A stretch of 64,000 nt of DNA, taken from the NCBI RefSeq assembly GCF_038502225.1, contig NC_091325.1, forward strand, positions 34,387,847-34,451,846, in the 5' to 3' direction. Source of the DNA: Cherax quadricarinatus. Its lineage: Eukaryota > Arthropoda > Malacostraca > Decapoda > Parastacidae. A model generated the notes under the pieces. That model had not been told where the DNA came from. It worked only from the letters and a program-made list of their open reading frames with translations, and did not search any database. Within the stretch, counting starts at the first letter, position 1; every line of letters begins with the position of its first letter. Position numbers and translations under genes: made by a program. Shown here in pieces: positions 24,925-37,948 of the stretch.

Positions 24925-25610
24925 GACAATATGAAAGTTTAGACACATGTGCAACATCTGGATATCTTTATTGTAGACGTTTCGCCATACAGTGACTTTA
25001 TCAATACAGATTCTAGGACATAATTAGAAGACAGTAGAACTATATACAAAATATGAAGTAATCAGTCCCTCAGTCTTGGAGTTAGTGTTCACAGCATCGT
25101 GGTGGTGGAGAATCTGGAGCAAAGGCAAGAAGACTGGCGGTTATATAGGTTATAGATGTTGCACACGTGTTTTAGCTTTCATATTGTCGGTATTTTATAC
25201 CTGTCTTGCACAACTTGTCAGACACTGCAACATCATGGAATCTTGGTTCAGAGGACATCTACAAGACCTTCTTCACGGCTACTGCAACTAACCCATCCCT
25301 TTGGGTAGGACCTACTTCCACTGGGGAATCCCACCTACCACTGACTATGCCCTCGTCTGCTGCCCGTCCTTATCCACAGACGCCTATATAACCGCCAGTC
25401 TTCTTACCTTTGCTCCAGATTCTCCACCACCACGATGCTGTGAACACTAACTCCAAGGCTGAGGGACTGATTACCTTATCTTTTGTATATAGTTCTACTG
25501 TCTTCTAGTTATGTCCTAAAATCTGTATTGATAAAGCCACTGGATGGTGAAACGTCTACAATAAAGATATCCAGATGTTGTACACGTGTCTTAACTTTAA
25601 TACCCCTACT
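24925..25610. repeat. inverted repeat with 'gacgtttcgcca' arms, second family member
   Basis: The left arm ('gtttagacacatgtgcaacatctggatatctttattgtagacg') is matched in reverse at the right ('cgtctacaataaagatatccagatgttgtacacgtgtctt'). The inner parts also pair: 'cagcatcgtggtggtggagaatctggagcaaagg' at 25093 against 'cctttgctccagattctccaccaccacgatgctg' at 25408. About 200 bp of spacer. Confidence 0.85.
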
Positions 25611-26589
25611 CTGTTTTGTCTTGACATCCAACTTTTCGTGACATCTTCCTTATCATATTTCCGTTTCTTTCTTCGATTCTCCACGAGAGCATGAATTTGT
25701 GGTTACCGTTCTACATGTCTCACCAGAACCGCTCTACTCACTGCTTCACTGTTAACTACCAGTCACCGTAACTGTTTTGCTTCGCTTTTGCTTCAGACAC
25801 CACAGTTGCTCTGATCAGTGCCCCGATATTTTTTGAAATGCCTTAACTCATATGTTATCTGATCTACAACCCAGCGGTCATCCGCTGTGCTATAAGGGTG
25901 ATAACTAGTGCCCCAAAAGAAAATGATTTTACTAGAGGTTAGCGCCGGTTACTGCTGCGAATCTAGGAGAGTTACCCTTCCCCCACTAGTTGTTTATAAT
26001 GCAACCAGCTCTTGTTCCGTCTAGGGAACTTGTTTTAATGACTCTTTTAACACTCGTAATAAAGGAATGTAACATTTCAATAGAATGCTGAGATTTAATC
26101 CCTCGGATCATCACTCATGTCTCCAGCCCGGTGAAAGCATTTCGTATTTAAAGAACTAGTAAACACACTCTGCAGTACTGTAGTAGAGTGCTGGACTTGA
26201 AATCTGACGACTGACGAACCTCGGGATCAACTGAGTCTTGGCATTCCTCTTAGTATATATTATACATAGATATATACTCCCTCCAACCCAGGAAGAATTG
26301 GAGGGAGGGGGTAAGAGAGATTTTGAGTGCTAGGTGCTTGGATATACAGCAGGCTTTTGTGAGCGTGTTAGATATGAGTGAGCGGAAGCAAGTGGTTTAT
26401 TTATGATTTGACGTGCTGTTGGAGTGTGAACAAGATGTCATTTATGAAGAGATTCGGGAAAACCAGTTAGCCAGGCTTGAGTCCTGGAGCTAGGAAGTAC
26501 AGTGCCTGGACGCTGAAGGAATGGTGAGGATACAGAAATTAAATGAATGACTGTAAAAGCAACAAAACAGTAATGACAAGAAGTTTGCC
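25611..26589. other. no gene recognised
   Basis: Unique-looking non-coding sequence. 26283-26520 contains 'gtgagcgtgttagatatgagtgagcgg' and 'gacgtgctgttggagtgtgaacaa', which resembles the 3' UTR of the RTE-like LINE at 32160-32340 in reverse complement, so a fragment of that family is likely there. Confidence 0.4.
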
Positions 26590-26599
26590 ACACACCTGG

Positions 26600-27220
26600 A
26601 AGACAGATAATATAATCCCAATATACAAATTCTGTGACAAATCATCGTTTTTAATAAAGTTTACTCTGACCTACATTTAACTGAAAATAAAATGACTGAA
26701 CTCTTAATCCCCTCATGGAAGGTTCCTTGATGTTGGTGAGGGGCTCTTGATTTAGGGAATTGGATCTGTGCTCCAGTTCCCCGAATTAAGTCTGAATGCC
26801 TTCCACATCCCCCCTCCCCCCGGGCGGTGTATAATCCTATGGGTTTAGCGCTTCCCCCTTGATTATAATAATAATGAACTCTTAATATTTTAGGCTAAGA
26901 GAAAAGTACTGAAATTCTGCAATATTTTCACATTTTTTGTTTAATTTTACTAACATTATTGATTAGTAACCTAAAAAAACATACCACATGAGATTAATGA
27001 GAAAAAAAACAAACATTTAACAAACATAGACTTCAGTACAATACATCAACAGGTGTTTGGAAATAGAAAAATCGTGCCACACAATTCCAATAGACTTACA
27101 TCATACGGGAAAGCAGACCAGACCAGAGAAAGTTTAGCAAATTGCTTATTCCTAGACTGTAAGGAAGTCTTCGACACATTACTCCACTGAAGAAAATTAT
27201 GAAAAACTAATCTGTCATGC
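26600..27220 (+). pseudogene. decayed LINE reverse transcriptase
   Basis: Translation near 26590 gives SLPHTWKTDNIIPIYK, the RT block before the RPISL motif. Near 27150 it gives LFLDCKEVFDTLLH, RT motif A with its aspartate. Frames are broken, and a SINE lies between the two at 26709-26874. It is probably CR1-like. Confidence 0.6.
26709..26874 (+). mobile_element. SINE copy with 12-bp target-site duplication
   Basis: It is flanked by perfect TGAACTCTTAAT direct repeats at 26697-26708 and 26875-26886. The body runs from 'cccctcatggaaggttccttg' to 'gcgcttcccccttgattataataata'. It closely matches the copy at 16126-16296. The target is a decayed LINE RT. Confidence 0.9.
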
Positions 27221-27230
27221 TGGAGTAACG

Positions 27231-27868
27231 TATAAGGTGAGGTAAACACACTTGAAGAAACACTGAAGAAAACTAAAGGATGGTATAGTCTTCAGTATAC
27301 TAAATCACTAAATCTATTTCGAATCTTGACGACATTCAAGAAGCTGAATGTTCGCTCACACATGTAAGTGGAGACAAATAAGTATGTGTAAATAACAGCC
27401 TATAATAAACATTGAGAGAAATATGTTAAAGTTATGAAAATCTGTTATTTCTAACTGGACTTGTAGTTAATTAAGTGTTCTTAAGTGATTCAGAAAAGTG
27501 AATGTTGAATAATTAACTACAAAACATCAGGTCTCAGTAATACTGTGCTCTCTCGTTATTAGTATGATAAAAGGCAATGCAGAATACAGCACAAATACGT
27601 TTTTCAGAACAACGGTTCTATCAGTCAGTCGTTGCACTTCTAGACAATGTGTGAAAATGTGATCCACACTCACAGTTATTTAGCAAAATATTATCATATA
27701 ATAAAAGGGAAAAAATGGAATTAATCTCCAGCATTTGAGGGGGACGTTGAGAGCTGTGAACCCCAAACACAGCATTTCCTCAGAGAGGAACTTAACTTGA
27801 CAAATGCAGCAACCCCATGGAGCCCTGACCACATATGATATTAGAACACAAGTGTTTAAATATCAGTA
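27231..27868. other. no gene recognised
   Basis: AT-rich non-coding sequence, with nothing supported. Confidence 0.3.
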
Positions 27869-28010
27869 TATACGAGCAGATGTAATTACAGGGGAGGACA
27901 CACAGAAATCTGCGCCCAGTAAATACACCCACCCGGGTAGGCTAGAAGCATGGTCCAGTCAGAAGAGAGGAACTCCTCTACCTAGACCTCCATGGGGAGG
28001 CCGACTGTTG
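27869..28010 (+). repeat. dispersed repeat, copy 2
   Basis: Matches 18838-18985 ('ggggaggacacacagaaatctgcgcccagtaaatacacccacc'). See that entry. Confidence 0.6.
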
Positions 28011-28149
28011 TTCTTCGTATTCGTCTATTTAAATTTCATAGTTTTCTCTGTTCTTATATGAGTTTTTCTGCATTTTCGTTCATATAAAAGCGTAATCTCT
28101 ATATTTTCCAATTTGTAACTGCCTTATCTGTGTATCAGTTTCTGGAGTT

Positions 28150-28445
28150 ATTGTGTTAAAAACTGTGATCTTCGTATCACCGGTGTTATTATGTATAAAC
28201 ATAACATTTATATCTCTGATATTGGTGTACATAACAGCGTTTTCTTTGTATTCTTGATATTACTATATGTATCAAAACGTGATATTTGCTCTTCTAACTT
28301 TACTAAGTTGTATAATATTGTGAATATTGTGATCGTTGCACCACTAGTGTTATTATGAACAAGTGTAACATTTATATCTCTGGTATAACTACATATAACC
28401 CAGTTATCTTTGTATTTCTGATAGCACTAGCAAAGGTTTCTTGGT
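28150..28445. repeat. diverged tandem duplication, about 180 bp units
   Basis: 'gtgttattatgtataaacataacatttatatctctg' near 28182 and 'gtgttattatgaacaagtgtaacatttatatctctg' near 28348 mark two copies in an AT-rich tract. The rest of 28011-28705 shows no gene. Confidence 0.65.
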
Positions 28446-28705
28446 AAATGTTATCTCTCCATCCATTTCTTTATTCAACAGTTTCTTGTATAATTACTTC
28501 ACAGATTATAATTACAGGATTTTGTAGACAAAAATTCAAATTGTTTACCAGGTATTATGTTCAATCCATTTTTCAGTAAAAACTTTTCCAGTATTGTTAT
28601 TTCAGTTATCAACGCAGCAGCCTTAGTCTAAACCACCTATCCTGACACTTTTTTTTAACTTTGGGATAATGTGTACCATCTACATATGTACCCTCCTGCA
28701 GTGTG

Positions 28706-29045
28706 TGTGTACTCACCTAGTTGAGGTTGCAGGGGTCGAGTCCAAGCTCCTGGCCCTGCCTCTTCACTGGTCGCTACTAGGTCACTCTCCCTGAACCGTG
28801 AGCTTTATCATACCTCTGCTTAAAGCTATGTATAGATTCTGCCTTCACTACATCGCTTCCCAAACTATTCCACTTCCTAACTACTCTGTGGCTGAAGAAG
28901 TACTTCCTAAAATCCCTGTGATTCATCTGTGTCTTCAACTTCCAACTGTGTCCCCTTGTTGCTGTGTCCCATCTCTGGAACATCCTGTCTTTGTCCACCT
29001 TGTCAATTCCTCTCAGTATTTTGTATGGCGTTATCATGTCCCCCC
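28706..29045 (-). mobile_element. CR1-like LINE 3' fragment (subfamily D2), best copy
   Basis: The minus-strand frame 28777-29037 encodes 86 residues including ITPYKILRGIDKVDKD, FSHRVVRKWNSLGSDVV and IHSFKQRYDKAHG, the C-terminus of CR1-like RT proteins. The 3' end is at 28706, next to (TG)n. Copies are at 3985-4162 and 7448-7735. Confidence 0.8.
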
Positions 29046-29169
29046 TATCTCTATGTGTGTGTGTGTGTATGTGTGTGTTTGTCTGTCTCCATCAATTAAC
29101 AAAGGTGAGTCTCGTCTCTCTCAGTATCCTCACCTCTAACTTCCTACATCAATCCCTCCCCAAAATCTT

Positions 29170-30060
29170 GTGTCCAGGAAGTCGTCCGAATGGGAGACTC
29201 TTGCTGCTCCAGCACCAAACCCTAGTGCAGCACTGGCTCACAAACAGTCAAGCTGGGATGGCCCAATTGCTGAAAAGGTGCTTGCTAACATGCTCAGGGC
29301 TGCAACATCAGATAGGGAGATTGCCCGTCTCCAGGCTGTGAGTGCACCTCACTCCGGGGACTTCCTCCAAACAGTTCCCATATCGGCAATGGGAACGCGA
29401 CTCGACCCTAAGACCCTCCGTATTGCAGTGGCTCTGCGCCTTGCTGCCCCAATTCACACAGAATATATGTGTATTTGCGGTGAAGTGCAAGCAGACCAAT
29501 ACGGTCTACATGGTCTTAACTGTTCCAAAACCAAGGGCTGGCATGCAAGACACAATGAGGTCAACGACATCATTAAGAGAACCCTTGCTACAGCTGGATG
29601 CCCTGCCGAGAGGGAGCCACGATCGCTTGCAGCAAACAATACCCACAACCCAACAAACTGCCCCGACGGGATCACCATCTATCCTTGGAAGAATGGCAAG
29701 CTCTTAGCATGGGACTATACCTGTGTGTCCACACTGGCTGACACCTATATCCATCACAGTGTGGGGCGACAGGGAGGAGCTGCTGACCACAGGGAGGAGT
29801 ACAAGATCAGCAAGTACAGGGACATTAGCCAACAGTATCAATTTGTCCCAGTGGGATCAGAGACATTGGGATCATGGGGAAAAAATGCCACACGTTTCCT
29901 TAAAGAATTGGGTTCCAGACTCATCGACACCACCAGGGACCCAAGGGCAGCCACTTTCATGTTCCAGCACCTCAGCGTCGCCATCCAGAGGGGAAATGCT
30001 TGCTGCATACTTGGCTCACGTCCAGCCTCGGAGGAGCTGGAGGAATTTCATGATCTTTGA
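29170..30060 (+). CDS. C-terminal region of a retroelement protein with CCHC-like finger and PD-(D/E)XK-like nuclease signature
   Basis: A 296-codon intact frame. From about residue 25 it reads SSWDGPIAEKVLANML, then a finger-like CICGEVQADQYGLHGLNC (about residues 102-119) followed by GWHARHNEVND. Next come EREPRSL, NCPDGITIYPW and LLAWDYTCVST, resembling the E...PDG...D.T pattern of restriction-like nucleases. After KISKYRDI it reads FVPVGSETLGSWGKN, FLKELGSRLID and FQHLSVAIQRGNA. I recognise this as the region after the RT domain in a widespread animal retroelement family, but the upstream RT is absent, so the copy is 5'-truncated. The ATG at 29170 is arbitrary. A possible polyadenylation signal follows at about 30118 (AATAAA). 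Function of this copy is doubtful despite the clean frame. Confidence 0.7.
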   Translation: MSRKSSEWETLAAPAPNPSAALAHKQSSWDGPIAEKVLANMLRAATSDREIARLQAVSAPHSGDFLQTVPISAMGTRLDPKTLRIAVALRLAAPIHTEYMCICGEVQADQYGLHGLNCSKTKGWHARHNEVNDIIKRTLATAGCPAEREPRSLAANNTHNPTNCPDGITIYPWKNGKLLAWDYTCVSTLADTYIHHSVGRQGGAADHREEYKISKYRDISQQYQFVPVGSETLGSWGKNATRFLKELGSRLIDTTRDPRAATFMFQHLSVAIQRGNACCILGSRPASEELEEFHDL

Positions 30061-30109
30061 TACATTGTGCCATTGTATTCATATTTATGTTTTTTTCTGT
30101 AAATGTATT

Positions 30110-30150
30110 TTATTTATTAATAAATGTTCACATAGAATAAAAAATATATA
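30110..30150 (+). terminator. polyadenylation-like 3' end of the retroelement
   Basis: 'ttattaataaatgttcacatagaataaaaaatata' has two AATAAA motifs (about 30119 and 30138) 60-80 bp after the stop codon, consistent with the 3' end of the transposed RNA. Confidence 0.5.
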
Positions 30151-30264
30151 GGGGGTGGTAGGAGAAGCAAATATTCAAACAGCTCCGGGGAGAACCTTGA
30201 GTTTTCCCTGAGGTACGTTTATTGTCTTCTCTGAGGATGAGGGTCCCATTCCAGCTATAGAGGT

Positions 30265-30527
<263 letters not shown>

Positions 30528-30557
30528 TCTGAAATCACCTGTTTACTGTGATCTTAT

Positions 30558-31042
<485 letters not shown>

Positions 31043-31084
<42 letters not shown>

Positions 31085-31085
31085 T

Positions 31086-31150
<65 letters not shown>
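31043..31150. repeat. (TA)n microsatellite
   Basis: TA run with TTTGTG interruption near 31085. Confidence 0.95.

Positions 31151-33466
<2,316 letters not shown>

Positions 33467-33524
<58 letters not shown>
33467..33524. repeat. (TA)n microsatellite
   Basis: Short TA run at the truncation point of LINE-G. Confidence 0.95.
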
Positions 33525-33527
<3 letters not shown>

Positions 33528-33667
33528 TAGTACTGGAGGCGGCTCAGTGGCTCATGGGGCAGAGTGGCTCATTCCTGAGTGGCTCCTCCTGAAAAGGGCT
33601 GCGGCTGAGTGGCTCCCTTTCACACCTATATGTTAATGACCTTTTTCACACCTATATGCTAATGACC
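33525..33667. repeat. short 'gagtggctc' and 'cacacctatatg.taatgacctt' duplications
   Basis: GAGTGGCTC recurs four times in 33560-33625, and a 22-bp phrase is duplicated at 33622 and 33646. Nothing coding. Confidence 0.6.
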
Positions 33668-33930
33668 TTAAGCCCACCCACGACCCCCACCCATGACCCC
33701 ACCCACGACCCCCACCCATGACCCCACCCACGCCCCCACCCACGACCCCACACCCGCGCCCCCCGCGCCCCCACGCCCGTGCCCCCACGCCCCCACGACC
33801 CCCCACCTGCCCCTGCCCTCGTGCCGACCCACCCGCCCGCCATGCCCCTCGCGCCCTCCCGTGCCCCTCGCGCCCGCCCGCGCCTTCTGCTGCGCCTTCT
33901 GCAGCGTCATCCGGATCGCCCCCGCTCCCT
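33668..33930. repeat. GC-rich C-strand-biased minisatellite
   Basis: Units such as cccacccacgacc and cccacccatgacc, then gcgcccccacg. Strong strand asymmetry (C/A on plus). The P/R-rich and G/W-rich open frames over it are artefacts. Confidence 0.9.
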
Positions 33931-33969
33931 GAATTTTTTTCAGATTTTTTTCAAATTTTTTTTTATTTT

Positions 33970-34880
33970 CTTGTGCTCTCCTCGGATCAAATTTTTGAGG
34001 TTCCCCTCCCACTTTCACCCCCATCCCAAATTTTTTTTTTAATTTCATTTTCTTATGATCTCCTCAGATCAAGTTTTTTGGATTCCCCCTCCCACTTTCA
34101 CCCCCATCCCAATTTTTTTTTTCTCGATAATACAAAGACTCTACTTCCTCGGATCAAGTTTTTTGGATTCCCCCCTCTGGGTATAAGCATTCAAAATGGA
34201 CTCCCACTTGCATCCCAAATATTCCTGCTCTACTTCCTTGAATCAAGGTTTTCTCGATAATACAAAGACTCCAATTCCTCGGATCATGTTTTTTGGATTC
34301 CCCCCTCTGGGGGTAAGCATTCAAAAATGGACTCCCACTTGCATCCCAAGTATTTTTTTTTCTCGATAATACAAAGCCTCCATCTCCTTGGATCAAGTTT
34401 TTGGATTCCCCCCTTTGGGGGTTCGAATTTCTTGTGCTCTCCTCGGATCAAGTTTTTTTTCTCGATAATACCAAGACTCCATCTCCTCGGATCGAGTTTT
34501 TGGATTCTCCCCTCTGGGGGTAAGCATTCAAAATGAACTCCCACTTTCATCCCAATTTTTTTTCTCTGTAATACAAAGACTCCTATTCCTCGGATCAAGT
34601 TTTTTGGATTCCCCCCTCTGGGGGTAAGCATTCAAAAATGGACTCCCACTTGCATCCCAAGTATTTTTTTTTTCTCGAAATCAAAGTCTCCATCTCCTTG
34701 GATCAAGTTTTTCTCGATAATACAAAGTTTCCAATTCCTCGGATCAATTTTTTCTCGAAATCAAAGACTCCATCTCCTTGGATCAAGTTTTTTTCTCGAT
34801 AATACCAAGACTCCATCTCCTCGGATCAAGTTTTTGGATTCCCCCCTCTCAGGGTAAGCATTCAAATGAACTCCTTCTAT
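33970..34880. repeat. irregular tandem repeat with 'ctcggatcaagttttttggattc' and 'ctcgataatacaaagactcc'
   Basis: At least 12 occurrences of (c/t)t(c/t)ggatcaag and 6 or more of 'tctcgataata(c)'. They are mixed with 'ccctctgggggtaagcattcaaaaatggactcccacttgcatccc' blocks in varying order. The spacing is not constant, implying repeated unequal exchange. No real ORF. Confidence 0.8.
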
Positions 34881-34914
34881 GGGGCATGGTACTTTCTCTT
34901 ACTACAGGTCTAAA

Positions 34915-35071
34915 CAAGTGTGACGTCACCCCACCTGTGTTTACTCGGCGGTCAGTGACGTCACGTGATGACCTCACACATTCAGGCTGAATCTTGTCGA
35001 CTTCCCCCTATGTCAGTGACGTCACGCGATGACCCCGCACACAGGCTGAATCTTGTCGACTTACCCCTACA
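34915..35071. promoter_or_regulatory. duplicated CRE-like TGACGTCA motifs near the Maverick left edge
   Basis: TGACGTCA occurs at about 34920, 34955 and 35015. The last two are in two copies of a 60-bp unit (gtcagtgacgtcacg..gatgacc...caggctgaatcttgtcgactt). TGACGTCA is the core ATF/CREB-binding palindrome. Whether this lies inside the element's terminal repeat or in flanking DNA cannot be settled without the other end. Confidence 0.45.
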
Positions 35072-35169
35072 CATTTCATATACAACATAGGGAAAACATT
35101 TTCACTCTTAACCCAGGTTAACCCAAATGATTTCACATTTCAGGATAACACTAATACACAATATTTTCA

Positions 35170-35182
35170 TTATTTATTTATT
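35170..35182 (-). terminator. polyadenylation signal for PolB
   Basis: On the minus strand, AATAAATAA lies about 50 bp after the predicted PolB stop at 35231-35233. It is in the expected place for the polymerase transcript. Confidence 0.5.
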
Positions 35183-35230
35183 ATACAACCATTACATTTC
35201 ATATACATTTCTGGTAATACAACATGGGAA

Positions 35231-37948
35231 TCACTCTATTCTCCTACGTTTAGATGGTGGAATATCAGGGTGTCCATAAGCCAAGGATTCATTAGTATTC
35301 AAATGATACCTTTTATCATCAAAGGCTGACAAGCCTCTCTTATTAATTCTTACTGTACATATTTAACCTTTTACGTTACTTATAGACTTACACGTGAATA
35401 ATTCTCTATCTACATTTGTTAAAACATTCTTATATCTTGCATGAGTTAATAATGGCATAAAATGCGAAGGGATACCCTTGGCTCTGCTGACAGTAGTTGA
35501 TCTTCCAGCAATCTTGACAGAATACATTTTAGCTTTCAGTGCTATCAACTCACTAATATGTTTATCACACATTTCAGATTTCAATAACCCCAGCTCACCT
35601 TTTCTACTATTATCGTATAAGGGATGATCAGGACTGAAATTTGAAAAATCCATATATCCTAACAAAGGCTCACTTTTTAACTCATTGTACAAATCTTTAC
35701 ATTTCAAACTAAAAATATACGAGTCGGTATCGGTAAGCAGAAGTCTTACATCATCACCATAATGCTGTTTTAAAACTTTATACCAAAAATGATACAATTT
35801 CTTTTTAGCAATCTCAAGAATTTGAAAACCGAGATAAAGTGTTTGTTTAACTTCTAATTTCTCTTTGTTGAATGTACAAATCACTCTACCTTGATTCAAA
35901 TGTGTGATATTTTTTAAGAAAGGATCTTTACTCGCTCTAACAAATGCTTTCTCATTATTGATATAACTATAATATTCAGCATACTTTGTAATATTCAACA
36001 ATGATTTCCCATATATGGCGTTATTAGTTAATTTGAAAGCTTTTGACTTGATAGGACATCGTGTGGCTGTTCTCTGTGCAATATTAGTTGTTATGAAAGG
36101 TTCTAAAAATTTTGACTGAGTATATTCATATACGGCATGAACCTTTTCCACCTCTAACCCAAGTTCCAGTAATAACTGTAACAAATCTAGACTGATCAAA
36201 TAATTTTTCTGAGGTAAATGACTGCCCACTAATTTTGCATTAGATTTGGGGATCTTTCTAGCTTCATTTTTCAATATAGATTCACAATAAGGAGATAACA
36301 TCTCTTCTGATATATTCATGTGTGATAATATCAAAGGAAGTTCATCAGTACGTCTAGCTACCTCAGGGGACATGGGCTTGGTATCACATTCTATCCAATA
36401 TCCCTTTTGACCTTCACACGAAACATTACTTAATCCCACATCGAGGAAAGCAATCTTCTCCTCATTCGATAATTTTCTGATACCATTCTGTGGAAGAGCT
36501 TCAACCATCGCACTAGCATACAAAGAATTAAAATCTAGATATAAAATATGAGTGCCCATTCCACTCTCAACATCAAAATTGGGGTTAATTAAGGGATTAT
36601 CTGCTTTAGAATACTGATTAATTGCACACGTAAACCATCCTCTGAGATTCCTTTTAATCGAGTCATATAACTCATGGGAATATATCATATCTAATTTTAC
36701 ATTAGTTTTCAAGAGGAATGCATCCCAACTGAATGAAGGTAAACTTATATAATTACTAACATCTAGCTTATAAATATCTTTGAGTGTTTTACGCCACTCC
36801 ATGAAGACATCGGCTAACAATCCAACATCTGTCTTGAGATATAACATCAAGTAATCTCCTAAAGTCTTACATTTACCCAACTCAAACACTTTAAATGCAT
36901 GATCATAATCTTCCTGGCTAATAGCACTATTTCTCAAAGAATTAAAAAAATGTTCTTTACTCGGTAATTTTGTTTCATCGAGTTTCTTTAAACTATCAAT
37001 ATAATCATAGCACAAAACTTGTTTTCCTTTACATAATAAAGGTAAGACATCCCGAGGCGCATCTTTCAGAATAGCCTCTGTATATTTCAGTGATTTACCT
37101 GCCTTGATATGTTGATCTGCTAACGTGGAAAGAGATCCATTCAATGAAGACAGAGAATCTTGAAACCTAACCTTACCTATGTCTACTTTCAAGAATTTGA
37201 ACCCTTGTTTCGAATAAAGTTTAATTTCATATTTATCAACCTGCAATTCCTTTAAAATTATTCCTAAATCATACGACATGTTATGACAAAAAAGTAATAA
37301 TTTCTCACTCTTATCTTTACACTGCAAATTACAACGAGCACAATATGCACCAATATAATTATTGAATTTTAAAGTGTGGTCATGATGTTTATGTTTGTCT
37401 TGGGCATTTTTGAAGGTGTTACCACATAATTCACAAGTGATCTGAGAATCATGTCTCATCTTATCCTCCGCTGTCATTTGGATTACATGATACTCTCTTC
37501 TAAACTTTATTTTATTCCATTCACCACTAACATTTAAAATGAAATGATTAACAGCATCCTCCCCCTTATAACTTTTCATACACACTATTTCTCCTTTGCG
37601 ATCAAATATAATATAACAATAGGCAATGGCTTTATGACGAGACTCAATTTTACCTGCCGGGAGAGTGGTGTCTAATGCACATTCGAAATCAAATACACCG
37701 ATATATTCGCTGGAATGTGTATGACTAAAATTTTTAAAGTGTACTGTTGTTCCTTCCTGGAGTAATACGAGAATCTGATTGATTTTACATCCATCTTCGT
37801 GGATATCTAACTCTTCCTGTGTATTCAACTTCATCAAACAACTATGACAGTGCTTCTTTACACCATGATTCTTCATTATCGTTCTAACATACCCGTCAAA
37901 ATCTTTGATTAAAACCAAATGACTTTCATTCAACAATAACGCACACAT
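35231..37948 (-). pseudogene. Maverick protein-primed DNA polymerase B, C-terminal part (exonuclease + polymerase)
   Basis: The frame is open from 37948 to a TAA at 35363-35365, with 861 codons. Numbered from the 37948 ATG: a C/H finger (H33, C34, C37, H50, C54); Exo I DFE (87-89); a second finger CELC (172-175) with H..H and C..C to about 210; Exo II CHNMSYD (221-227); Exo III YLKTDVGLLAD (370-380); Pol A LDFNSLYASA (471-480); Pol B KAFKLTNNAIYGK (636-648); Pol C TDTDS (739-743); and ALKAKMYS near the end. All catalytic acids are present. After the TAA the same frame continues with CTVRINKRGLSAFDDKRY and SLAYGHPD to TGA at 35231, which are typical family C-terminal words, so the TAA is a nonsense mutation. 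The N-terminal part lies beyond the LINE insertion at 41788-43355. Confidence 0.92.

Noticed and set aside
33668..34260. Proline/arginine- and glycine/tryptophan-rich ORFs
   Set aside because: GC-rich minisatellite on both strands.
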